NCBI GenBank assembly: GCA_937124525.1
Contig: CAKZLA010000372.1
Location: 1-16,459, forward strand
Direction: 5' to 3'
DNA length: 16,459 nucleotides
Origin: an uncultured Desulfobacterium sp.
Lineage (GTDB): Bacteria; Desulfobacterota; Desulfobacteria; Desulfobacterales; Desulfobacteraceae
Position numbers and translations under genes: made by a program. The notes under the pieces were generated by a model, which worked only from the letters and a program-made list of their open reading frames with translations, was not told the origin of the DNA and searched no databases. This document shows positions 1 through 5,703 of the stretch, piece after piece (position 1 is the stretch's first letter; every line of letters starts with the position of its first letter).

Positions 1-13
1 ACTACCACTATGC

Positions 14-59
14 CCAGTTTAATATGCTTGATAGTGCATTATAAAAAATTTTAAACTGG
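14..59. repeat. Inverted repeat at the window edge
   Basis: The arms CCAGTTTAA (14-22) and TTAAACTGG (51-59) are perfect inverted repeats around an A/T-rich loop of 28 bases. The arms can be extended imperfectly by CTACCA at 3-8 and TGGTAG at 57-62. It could be part of another short palindromic element cut by the window edge, or a transcript-end hairpin of a gene outside the window. No family assignment is possible. Confidence 0.45.
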
Positions 60-104
60 TAGCTTATTTTCGTCCAAGTCCCTTACTACTAATAAATTCA
101 ATAG

Positions 105-119
105 TTATTGAGAATTTAC
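105..119. repeat. Solo terminal repeat of MITE family 1
   Basis: TTATTGAGAATTTAC matches the right terminal repeat of the complete element that follows (TTATTGAGAACTTAC) with one mismatch. It lies just outside the target-site duplication at 123-130. With the left terminal repeat at 131-145 it can form a strong hairpin. It is probably the remnant of an older or deleted copy into which, or beside which, the complete copy inserted. Confidence 0.55.
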
Positions 120-130
120 AACTCTTGAGT

Positions 131-233
131 GTAAGTTCTCAATAACCTTGGGTTGATAAAGCCTGCTTACCCTTTAAATGCCGGGTGCTATTCAAAAGGA
201 TTCTCTGAATGCCCGGATTTATTGAGAACTTAC
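131..233 (+). mobile_element. MITE family 1, copy A (103 bp, 8-bp TSD)
   Basis: The element has perfect 15-bp terminal inverted repeats, GTAAGTTCTCAATAA (131-145) and TTATTGAGAACTTAC (219-233). It is bordered exactly by the direct repeat TCTTGAGT at 123-130 and 234-241, a perfect 8-bp target-site duplication. It has no coding capacity. A second copy in the opposite orientation lies at 8229-8334; by hand alignment about 15 of 103 columns differ, plus a 3-base gap. A GTAA tip with 8-bp duplications is what I recall for the IS66 family, so an IS66-like transposase in trans is a reasonable inference. It sits just downstream of the dehydrogenase stop codon and could also act as a transcript-end hairpin. 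Confidence 0.85.
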
Positions 234-273
234 TCTTGAGTTATGGTTGTGAAGTAAAGTTTAACCGATGACT

Positions 274-1191
274 TTAAAAATTGGATTTCACCGTTTCAAC
301 GGCTGCTTTTAATGTGTCTGTGGTTATTTTGAGTCCCTCCATTTCATCGTCTGCCAACTCATATTCCATGATTTTTTGTACACCGCCCTTTCCGATGATG
401 GCTGGCACAGTCATACTAAGGCCGCTGTGTCCGTATTCTCCCTCCAGAATCAAGGATACCGGGATCATCTCTTTTGTGTCATTGGCAATGGCCTCCACAA
501 TATTGGCAAGACCAATGGCACAGGTCCATCCAGCGGTACGACCTGATTTAAGTTCTTCAAAACGTCTCAGAATGTGGGGCACTTCTCCACGAATTTTTTG
601 TTTGATGGCTTCCGTAATGGTAACGGGGTTGCCATCAACCCGGGCGGAGCTGAACAATTGTACCTGGGTGCTGCCATGCTCACCGATGACCACTCCTTCC
701 ACCTGACTTACCTTGGCATTAAATTCCTTGGCCAGCATCTCTCTGAAACGGAAGGAATCGTTGGTGGAATAGCCGATAAGCTTCATGCGGTTTATACCCG
801 AGGCCATGTGGGTGGCGATATTCAAGGGGCCTGGGGGATTGCTGGCGGTGATGACAATGGCATCGGGGCAGTATTTCATGATTTCATTGCTAATATTTTT
901 AATGATACCTACATTTTTGGGAAGCATCTCCATGCGATCGGCAATGACCCCCTGGGCTGCACCGGCACAATTGATGACAATATCCGAGCCTGCCATATCG
1001 GGAAACTGGCCTGCATATACCTTCATGTCCAGGTGAGAAACGGCTGTGCTTAAATCCATGGCATGTTGCTTCAGCACATTTTGTCGCTTTCCACCGAGGA
1101 GAACCATTTCTCTGGCAAGTCCCTTTGCTGCGATATAGAATGCGGAACATGACCCAACACAACCTGCTGCACCAATAATTGTAATTTTCAT
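274..1191 (-). CDS. Malate/lactate dehydrogenase-family oxidoreductase, probably NADP-preferring
   Basis: This is a 305-residue protein of the LDH/MDH superfamily, which interconverts 2-hydroxy acids and 2-oxo acids with a nicotinamide cofactor in the cytoplasm. Seen directly: the Rossmann glycine motif GAAGCVG (7-13), a substrate-loop Arg (R86), N118 in SNPPG, D145/R148 in NDSFRFR, the catalytic His in GEHG (H172), and the C-terminal GEYGHSG and PAIIGKGG motifs. Length is normal for the family. Where most members have an Asp at the end of strand 2, this one reads LLGGKR (31-36), like the NADP-MDH pattern LLGSER. The specificity-loop position that is Arg in malate and Gln in lactate dehydrogenases appears to be Gln (Q80). 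So a malate label is doubtful, and a lactate-like or aryl-lactate-like 2-oxo acid is possible. The start has a strong AAAGGAG seven bases upstream. It stands alone after a 1.3-kb repeat-filled gap. Confidence 0.9.
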   Translation of the reverse strand: MKITIIGAAGCVGSCSAFYIAAKGLAREMVLLGGKRQNVLKQHAMDLSTAVSHLDMKVYAGQFPDMAGSDIVINCAGAAQGVIADRMEMLPKNVGIIKNISNEIMKYCPDAIVITASNPPGPLNIATHMASGINRMKLIGYSTNDSFRFREMLAKEFNAKVSQVEGVVIGEHGSTQVQLFSSARVDGNPVTITEAIKQKIRGEVPHILRRFEELKSGRTAGWTCAIGLANIVEAIANDTKEMIPVSLILEGEYGHSGLSMTVPAIIGKGGVQKIMEYELADDEMEGLKITTDTLKAAVETVKSNF

Positions 1192-1272
1192 ATTTTTTCT
1201 CCTTTATAATAGCAATCTCGCCAGTCCTAAGTTCTTTGCATGTTGTGTATGAAAATTTGCTAACCCTCTGAA

Positions 1273-1301
1273 ATTATAGAACCTGTACCTTAAAGTTTCA
1301 T
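1273..1301 (-). promoter_or_regulatory. Candidate sigma-70 promoter of the dehydrogenase gene
   Basis: Read on the minus strand, ATGAAA (1296-1301) is followed after 17 bases by a perfect TATAAT (1273-1278), about 80 bases before the start codon. The -35 box matches TTGACA at four of six positions. The call rests on consensus match and position only. Confidence 0.45.
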
Positions 1302-1388
1302 TATATAGGCCTTAGTAATTTCAATGAGTTATGAGAACTCAGGACACTTGAGTAGCAATGGAAAATTTATTTTTTGATATTTTTTACA

Positions 1389-1550
1389 TGAAAGTCCCGG
1401 TAAACCAAGAGGGACTTTCAATTTTAGTTGTGGGCAGTCCGGGTCCAGAATACGGTCTGCCCGTGGCAGTTTATATGAAACTCCGTCCAAAAGACTGGAA
1501 TGATTGAAGTTTCAATCTTCATTGTGGCAGGTGGATACTGCCATGTATGT
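1389..1550. repeat. Dual-hairpin repeat, units 1 and 2
   Basis: Unit 1 has a 10-bp stem TGAAAGTCCC/GGGACTTTCA (1389-1398, 1411-1420) followed by GTTGTGGGCAG...CTGCCC (stem 1432-1437 with 1457-1462) and GTGGCAGTT. Unit 2 (about 1472-1550) repeats the plan with TGAAACT/AGTTTCA and TTGTGGCAG...CTGCC (1526-1530 with 1538-1542). First-stem bases differ between units but stay paired, which suggests the fold is kept. Units recur at 1898-2067 and 11640-11770. The function is unknown. Confidence 0.65.
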
Positions 1551-1560
1551 TATATAATTC

Positions 1561-1689
1561 GGGCTTGGTCATAACGTCGACCACCTTGTGATTGAATTTT
1601 AATGGTAAAGATTAAATCATGTCATTACGGTATGTTGCGATGAGTAAAATCCCACCTCCCGTATAGTGGCCCAGCTTATGATCAAGCCC
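1561..1689 (+). mobile_element. MITE family 2, copy C (129 bp)
   Basis: The ends GGGCTTGGTCATAA (1561-1574) and TTATGATCAAGCCC (1676-1689) are inverted repeats with one mismatch. Flanks TATAATTC (1553-1560) and TATAATTT (1690-1697) form a 7-of-8 direct repeat, read as a slightly decayed 8-bp target-site duplication. The interior matches the reverse complement of 14628-14754 along its whole length, including CTCCCGTATAGTGGCCCA. It has no coding capacity and appears to be inserted at the A/T-rich end of dual-hairpin unit 2. Confidence 0.8.
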
Positions 1690-1897
1690 TATAATTTTAA
1701 AATTACTTTGTACTTTTTTTGCCCCGGTTCGTGTTTTTTTGAATACGGTACCCCACAAGTTGCAAAAAAATAAAAAATGCAGTGCTAAAACGGATGCCCT
1801 TCATATGGCACCAAAATTAGTTTACTGGTCGAAATATTGGAACCAAAAGGGACGATTTTTGCCTTTTTCGTTATGTCGGTGGGCTAACAGGGTCTTT
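1690..1897. other. Intergenic stretch without a supported gene
   Basis: A/T-rich DNA between MITE copy C and dual-hairpin unit 3. It holds one ATACGGTA motif (1743-1750), also seen in front of the GntR gene at 3189-3196. An open frame from 1739 to 1984 runs through here but continues into repeat unit 3, has no ribosome-binding site and shows no family resemblance, so I do not call it a gene. Confidence 0.5.
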
Positions 1898-2067
1898 TAT
1901 ATAAAATTCCGTCCAGAATGCTTGAATATTGGAGTTTCATTTTTTGTTGTGGCAGGTGCTTACTGCCATGTAGGTTTTATATGAAAGAGTAGGCATTCCT
2001 AACATTCTTTCATGCTTCGTTGTGGGCAGGCCGGGTTCAGAATACCGTCTGCCCGTGGCAGTTATAA
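1898..2067. repeat. Dual-hairpin repeat, units 3 and 4
   Basis: Unit 3 (about 1898-1977) resembles unit 2 and carries GGCAG/CTGCC (1951-1955, 1963-1967). Unit 4 (about 1978-2067) resembles unit 1: ATGAAAGA/TCTTTCAT (1981-1988, 2006-2013), then GGGCAG/CTGCCC (2024-2029, 2049-2054) and GTGGCAGTTATA. The pair is the tandem counterpart of units 1-2 with the two unit types in reverse order. A degenerate tail (ACCCAGACGATG) follows and recurs at 14596-14607. Confidence 0.62.
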
Positions 2068-2265
2068 GAATCTGCTTAACCCAGACGATGTAGTAACCGA
2101 TAATATCCCCATACTTGAATACTGTGTACGGTATCCCAGAAATATTGTCAAGGCATTTTAATAAATTTTAGTACTACAGCGAATCTTTGACTTAAAACCC
2201 GTATGCCAATTGATTTTCCTTAGCTTGATCAGCATTAAGCATAGTCAATATGACATTCGTTTTTT

Positions 2266-2370
2266 GGCATCCTTCATTCACTGCTTGGCACTTTTTCAAA
2301 GCATTCCCTTATTTTCCGGTAATCTCTTCAAAAAAGTGTCAACTGCTTTTGAGGCAATATGAAGGATGCC
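2266..2370 (+). mobile_element. MITE family 3, copy F (105 bp, perfect 8-bp TSD)
   Basis: Terminal inverted repeats GGCATCCTTCAT (2266-2277) and ATGAAGGATGCC (2359-2370) are perfect. The element is bordered exactly by CGTTTTTT on both sides (2258-2265, 2371-2378), an 8-bp target-site duplication. The arms continue imperfectly inward (CACTTTTTCAAAG against CTTCAAAAAAGTG), so the whole element folds as one long hairpin. Related copies lie at 5594-5699 and 16238-16341. No coding capacity. Confidence 0.85.
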
Positions 2371-2430
2371 CGTTTTTTAGGTGAATTTCAAAGTATCGCT
2401 GTAGTGTTAGGTGCCTTTGGAATTTGTACA

Positions 2431-2484
2431 GGTCATGGTCGATAACGCCAATAACACAAGGTGGACTGCATTATGATCAAGCCC
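2431..2484 (-). repeat. Deleted family 2 derivative abutting the GntR stop codon
   Basis: The right end TTATGATCAAGCCC is identical to that of copy C. On the minus strand the sequence continues as GTCCACCTTGTG, matching the left interior of copy C, then ends in a poor inverted copy of the same terminus (GCGTTATCGACCATGACC). This looks like an internally deleted or rearranged element of about 54 bp. I see no target-site duplication. It ends one base before the stop codon of the regulator gene. Confidence 0.45.
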
Positions 2485-3165
2485 CTAAGACGTTTCCTGG
2501 CGTTTGGTTTTAATATCAAGTTTGGAGTAATGAAGGTGGGTCACAAGGGCTTCCATAAGCTCTGGTTCATTCTTTTTCTTTAAGGCGTTCAGTATGGCAG
2601 TATGTCCCTTTAACGCATCTTCCACAGTGTCTGATTTTTTGATGCTGTCAATGCGATATCTGAGCATAAGTCGGCGCAGCTGCTGGCAAAGATCTGTTAA
2701 ATGCTGGCTTCCGCTGGCAAGGACCAGGATTTCATGGAATTCCTGGTCAAGTTCCAGAAAGGCTTCCGGTTGTTTTTTCTTTAATGCCAGTTCCGTTTTT
2801 TTGATATTGTCTTCCAGTGCCTCGATGCTTGCGGGGGTAATTTTTTTAATTGCCCAGCGGCATGCCAGCTCTTCATTCACTTTGCGGATTTCAAAGATCT
2901 CCTCAAGCTCGTCCATGACCAGCTTTTTAATCCGATAGCCCACCCTGGGTATGGATTCAATAAAACCATCTTTTTCCAGCAGATGAAGTGCTTCACGCAC
3001 CGGTGTCCTGGATATGCCAAAGGACTTGGCTATCTGGGCCTCCACCAGCCGGTTTCCCGGTTCAATGGTATTTTCCAGTATTTGATCTCTCAGGTGTTCA
3101 TACACCTGCTTGCGAATGGGTGATGGCTGTTCAATGACAAGTTTATTTGATTTTCTGATGACCAT
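2485..3165 (-). CDS. GntR-family transcriptional regulator, FCD (FadR-like) subgroup
   Basis: 226 residues. An N-terminal winged helix-turn-helix (about 16-80) carries the family signature LVEAQIAKSFGISRTPVREAL, with FIESIPRVGYRI as the wing. A C-terminal all-helical FCD ligand domain (about 88-212) follows, opening with EIFEIRKVNEELA. D140, H144, H188 and H210 are the likely metal-binding set of FCD proteins, which usually sense small carboxylates. The ATG at 3165 is preceded by AAGGGAT. The gene lies 108 bases downstream of the kinase-BON gene with a candidate promoter of its own. It probably controls itself and neighbouring carboxylate genes; the effector is not readable. Confidence 0.92.
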   Translation of the reverse strand: MVIRKSNKLVIEQPSPIRKQVYEHLRDQILENTIEPGNRLVEAQIAKSFGISRTPVREALHLLEKDGFIESIPRVGYRIKKLVMDELEEIFEIRKVNEELACRWAIKKITPASIEALEDNIKKTELALKKKQPEAFLELDQEFHEILVLASGSQHLTDLCQQLRRLMLRYRIDSIKKSDTVEDALKGHTAILNALKKKNEPELMEALVTHLHYSKLDIKTKRQETS

Positions 3166-3188
3166 GCTTATCCCTTGTTGTTTTTAGT

Positions 3189-3240
3189 ATACGGTACTTC
3201 AGTACGCTCATAGGCTATCAATGGAATTTTTTTTTGTCAA
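3189..3240 (-). promoter_or_regulatory. Candidate promoter and operator of the GntR gene
   Basis: On the minus strand a perfect TTGACA (3235-3240) is followed after 17 bases by a weak TAGCCT (3212-3217). Just downstream, near the expected start of transcription, is the perfect palindrome GTACTTCAGTAC (3194-3205) overlapping ATACGGTA (3189-3196). A palindrome there fits autorepression by the encoded GntR protein. This is inferred from position and symmetry only. Confidence 0.4.
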
Positions 3241-3273
3241 GACGAATTCTCAAATAGCAGGATGGTGGAATAT

Positions 3274-4089
3274 TCACCATGACCAGCTGGAACCCACACT
3301 GAGGGCATTACTCACCGACTGGACTCCCTGGACCTGTTCTGCAATGCTCACAACCGCCGCCATCATCTTGTGGGAGCCCACATCCCCGTTGATGGTTACA
3401 TGGCCGTTGAGGCACTCCAGTTGAATGCGTACCGATCGGGTGGGTTTGTTCTTTGTGAGTGCTGCCCACACCCTGGCAATGGTGAGCGCGTCTTCAAAGG
3501 CTTGGCGATCTTCATCCCTCTCCTGGAAGGCTTCCTGTTCCAGGGCTTTGGCGATGATCTTTACAGCCCCCTGAATGCTGATGTTGTCAAGGTTGATCAC
3601 CAGATCAAAACTTGCGGGATCATTGACTTCCACCCCCCATACGGCGCGGCCCCAGTGGGCTCTGCCTTTGTCCATTTCCTGGATGTCATCAATGGCCTGT
3701 TCCCGGGAAAGTCCTTTATTTTTCATGGCGTGTTCAATGCGGTATTCCATGCCAGCGATGACCTTCACCCGGAGAAGCCGGGGAATATCCTGTAAAAGGA
3801 GTTGGGCTGCAAATCCATGGTACACCATATTATTTCCACGGCCCAGTTCCAGAATGGTGGCTTTGACATATTTTACGTTGATAATGCTTTCTCCTGAATT
3901 GAGACCCAGGGGACCCGGAGGCTGCAAAATGGAATTTCTGAGTTTTTCTTCCGGTATGTCAAATGTTTTTGCCGCCTTTTTAACCAGTACTTCACGATTT
4001 ACACAGACGTAGTTCATATGTTTTGCAAGGGCTTCTGCAACGGCTTTACCACCGCCGAAGGTCCCTCTTGAAATGGTGATGATTGCCAT
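3274..4089 (-). CDS. Cytidylate-kinase-like protein with C-terminal BON domain
   Basis: 271 residues. Residues 1 to about 190 match the cytidylate-kinase-like family: ITISRGTFGGGK at the start corresponds to the nucleotide-binding loop, then the NREVLVKKA segment, VYHGFAAQLLL (89-99) and RVKVIAGMEYRI (107-118). The loop has Lys15 but no Ser/Thr after it, so ordinary CMP kinase chemistry is uncertain. Residues about 196-265 look like a BON domain: VRIQLECLNGHVTINGDV followed by AEQVQGVQSVSNAL. BON domains are usually found in periplasmic or membrane-associated proteins, yet no signal peptide is visible here. The start codon lies one base after the stop of the OFA transporter gene, so the two are almost certainly co-translated. 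This suggests a role tied to that transporter, perhaps sensing or regulation. Confidence 0.82.
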   Translation of the reverse strand: MAIITISRGTFGGGKAVAEALAKHMNYVCVNREVLVKKAAKTFDIPEEKLRNSILQPPGPLGLNSGESIINVKYVKATILELGRGNNMVYHGFAAQLLLQDIPRLLRVKVIAGMEYRIEHAMKNKGLSREQAIDDIQEMDKGRAHWGRAVWGVEVNDPASFDLVINLDNISIQGAVKIIAKALEQEAFQERDEDRQAFEDALTIARVWAALTKNKPTRSVRIQLECLNGHVTINGDVGSHKMMAAVVSIAEQVQGVQSVSNALSVGSSWSW

Positions 4090-4090
4090 T

Positions 4091-5383
4091 TTATTGATTT
4101 CCTCTCTGGGTTTGAATGACAGGTAGACCTATCCGCCGGGTGATAAGTGCCAGTACGGCGGAAAATGCCAGCATGGATATGATCAAAAGATAAGAGATGT
4201 CTTGTTTGCCGGTGATGTCTCGGATCAGGCCATTGATCCAGGGCATGATTAAACCGGCGGCACCAAATGCGGTGAAGAGCCATCCATAGTTGAGCCCAAA
4301 ATTTCTTATCCCGAAATGATCTTTACAGGCTGCCGGAAAAATCGTCAAGTTTGCACCGTAATTAAGGCCGATCATGAATACCACCAGGAGCACCACGGGC
4401 CATGAAACCCCGCCACTCCGGGTCAATCCATACAAGATGCCAATGACCGAGGCCTGGCAGAGAAAGGCCCCACAAAGGGTGAGGGGGCGACCGATATTGT
4501 CTGAAAGAATACCGCCAAGAATACGGCCAAGCGTATTGCCAAGGGAAAGAACCACCACGGCCAGGAAGGCCCATTGGCCCAGGGCTTGTCGGCCAAAATC
4601 CGCAGCCACACTGATGAAAACCAGGCCCGCCGATGCCCCGGAAAAATACATGAAAAACAACAGCCAGAACTGGGGAGTGGCCATCATCTGTTGCCAGTTG
4701 AACTCCTGGAAGCTGGGGGCGTTTGTCTTAGAATGCCGGGACATGGGCACAAATCCCGGGGGGGGATTGTAGACAAACCATGCCAGGCAAAGAACGGCAA
4801 TCCAGATGGTGATGCCAAGGGTGATCATGGTGGCACTGATTCCCGGCATGACCACACCTTGGGGGGTGGTGGTGGAAAAAAAATTCAACAGCCAGGCCGT
4901 GAAGGGGGCCAGTGGAAGGGGCGCAAGGCCAGCTCCCGCAACCACAATACCCACGGTGATACCCGTTCTTTCCGGAGGAAACCACTTCATGGCAGCCGGG
5001 GTTAAAGAGGCGTAGGCAAGGCCCACACCGGTTCCGGTGATGATGCCGAAACCGATGATATAGACGGGCAAGGATGATCCGCCCAAACCGGAAACAATGC
5101 ATCCTGCACCCGCCAGTAATCCACCCAGCATGATGGCCGGACGGGGGCCGAATCTGTCCTGGAACTGCCCGGCAGGGACCATGATAAAGGAAAAAATAAC
5201 GGCCATGGTGGAGTAGGGCAGGGCTTTGTCTGCATTGGACCAGCTCCAGACATCAGGGATGCCGCCTTTGATCACACTCCATACATAAAGAATACCAAAA
5301 ACAAGACCCAGGCCAGCTGCGGCAAAGGTAACTACCCATCCCCTGGAAAAGGAGATGGTAATACGTGTACTGCTGTGATGCAT
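4091..5383 (-). CDS. OFA-family MFS carboxylate transporter (oxalate/formate antiporter type)
   Basis: 430 residues with about 12 hydrophobic segments. Family signs: GWVVTFAAAGLGLVFGILYVWSV in segment 1, the loop motif GQFQDRFGPRP (72-82), GVGLAYASLTPAAMKWFPPERTG (119-141), a second loop motif GGILSDNIGRP (290-300), and FGIRNFGLNYGWLFTAFG near the C terminus. These match the oxalate/formate antiporter branch, which exchanges or symports small monocarboxylates and dicarboxylates across the inner membrane. An AGGA lies nine bases before the ATG at 5383. It is followed after one base by the kinase-BON gene. The setting after IOR and acyl-CoA synthetase suggests it imports the oxo or hydroxy acid, or exports the resulting acid. 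The substrate is not known. Confidence 0.9.
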   Translation of the reverse strand: MHHSSTRITISFSRGWVVTFAAAGLGLVFGILYVWSVIKGGIPDVWSWSNADKALPYSTMAVIFSFIMVPAGQFQDRFGPRPAIMLGGLLAGAGCIVSGLGGSSLPVYIIGFGIITGTGVGLAYASLTPAAMKWFPPERTGITVGIVVAGAGLAPLPLAPFTAWLLNFFSTTTPQGVVMPGISATMITLGITIWIAVLCLAWFVYNPPPGFVPMSRHSKTNAPSFQEFNWQQMMATPQFWLLFFMYFSGASAGLVFISVAADFGRQALGQWAFLAVVVLSLGNTLGRILGGILSDNIGRPLTLCGAFLCQASVIGILYGLTRSGGVSWPVVLLVVFMIGLNYGANLTIFPAACKDHFGIRNFGLNYGWLFTAFGAAGLIMPWINGLIRDITGKQDISYLLIISMLAFSAVLALITRRIGLPVIQTQRGNQ

Positions 5384-5448
5384 ATTGAATAATCCTGGTT
5401 TATGGCTAAAAAATCAGGCATTGTAACAGACCCATTGCTAAAAAAAAG

Positions 5449-5530
5449 GCTCATGCAGGATTCCAGTGGTTTGTCCTCATGCCGATATTTTGGCACCACA
5501 TGAACAAACTTCCTGAAACCCCACATGAGC
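5449..5530. repeat. Long imperfect inverted repeat between synthetase and transporter genes
   Basis: The arm 5449-5481 (GCTCATGCAGG ... TTTGTCCTCATG) pairs imperfectly with 5499-5530 (CATGAACAAACTTCC ... ACATGAGC), leaving a short loop. The element is edged by A-rich runs, so a target-site duplication cannot be judged. It may be a fifth short transposable element or a transcript-processing hairpin. Confidence 0.55.
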
Positions 5531-5593
5531 AAAATAAAAAAGCCTATTTAACACGGGTGGCATGCATTTCACAAGGGAATTTCTCCCTTTTCC

Positions 5594-5699
5594 GGCATCA
5601 TTTATATTCCCTCAAAAGTAGTTGATACTGTTTTGAAGATATTTTTAGAAAATAAGGGACTTTTGTGAAAAAGTGTCAATCAGGGTATGAAAGGATGTT
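5594..5699 (-). mobile_element. MITE family 3, copy I (106 bp, decayed ends)
   Basis: The left end GGCATCATTTATATT and right end ATGAAAGGATG correspond to the reverse complement of copy F at 2266-2370. The interior agrees at many places: CTCAAAAG, GTTGA, TTTTGAAGA, GAAAATAAGGGA and GTGAAAAAGTGTCAA. No clear target-site duplication remains (CCTTTTCC against TTTTTTAA). Its right end almost touches the stop codon of the acyl-CoA synthetase gene. A stem TCAGGGT (5680-5686)/ACCCTGA (5707-5713) spans this junction and could help end or protect the synthetase transcript. Confidence 0.7.
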
Positions 5700-5703
5700 T
5701 TTT

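Noticed and set aside
1739..1984. Open frame of 81 codons in the long intergenic region
   Set aside because: It lacks a ribosome-binding site, shows no recognizable domain, and its second half runs through dual-hairpin unit 3 and into unit 4.
1389..2067. Possible CRISPR array or integron attC sites
   Set aside because: The units are long, diverged and structured as two hairpins, with no regular spacers. No convincing attC core pair (RYYYAAC/GTTRRRY) is placed around them and no integrase or cas gene is present.
2281..2303. TGGCAC-like sequence resembling a sigma-54 promoter inside MITE copy F
   Set aside because: The -12 half (TTGC at the right spacing) is missing, and the sequence is explained by the inverted repeat of the element.
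3262..3280. ATGGTG/CACCAT hairpin at the end of the kinase-BON gene as a terminator
   Set aside because: Only 6 bp, overlapping the last codons, and no T-run directly follows on the minus strand.
4574..5005. Open frames of 60-195 codons opposite the transporter, synthetase, IOR and other genes
   Set aside because: They are antisense or out-of-frame shadows of well-supported genes and have no family features.
5573..5589. AAGGGA/TCCCTT hairpin as a plus-strand terminator
   Set aside because: It is short, followed by only a few T, and no plus-strand gene ends nearby.
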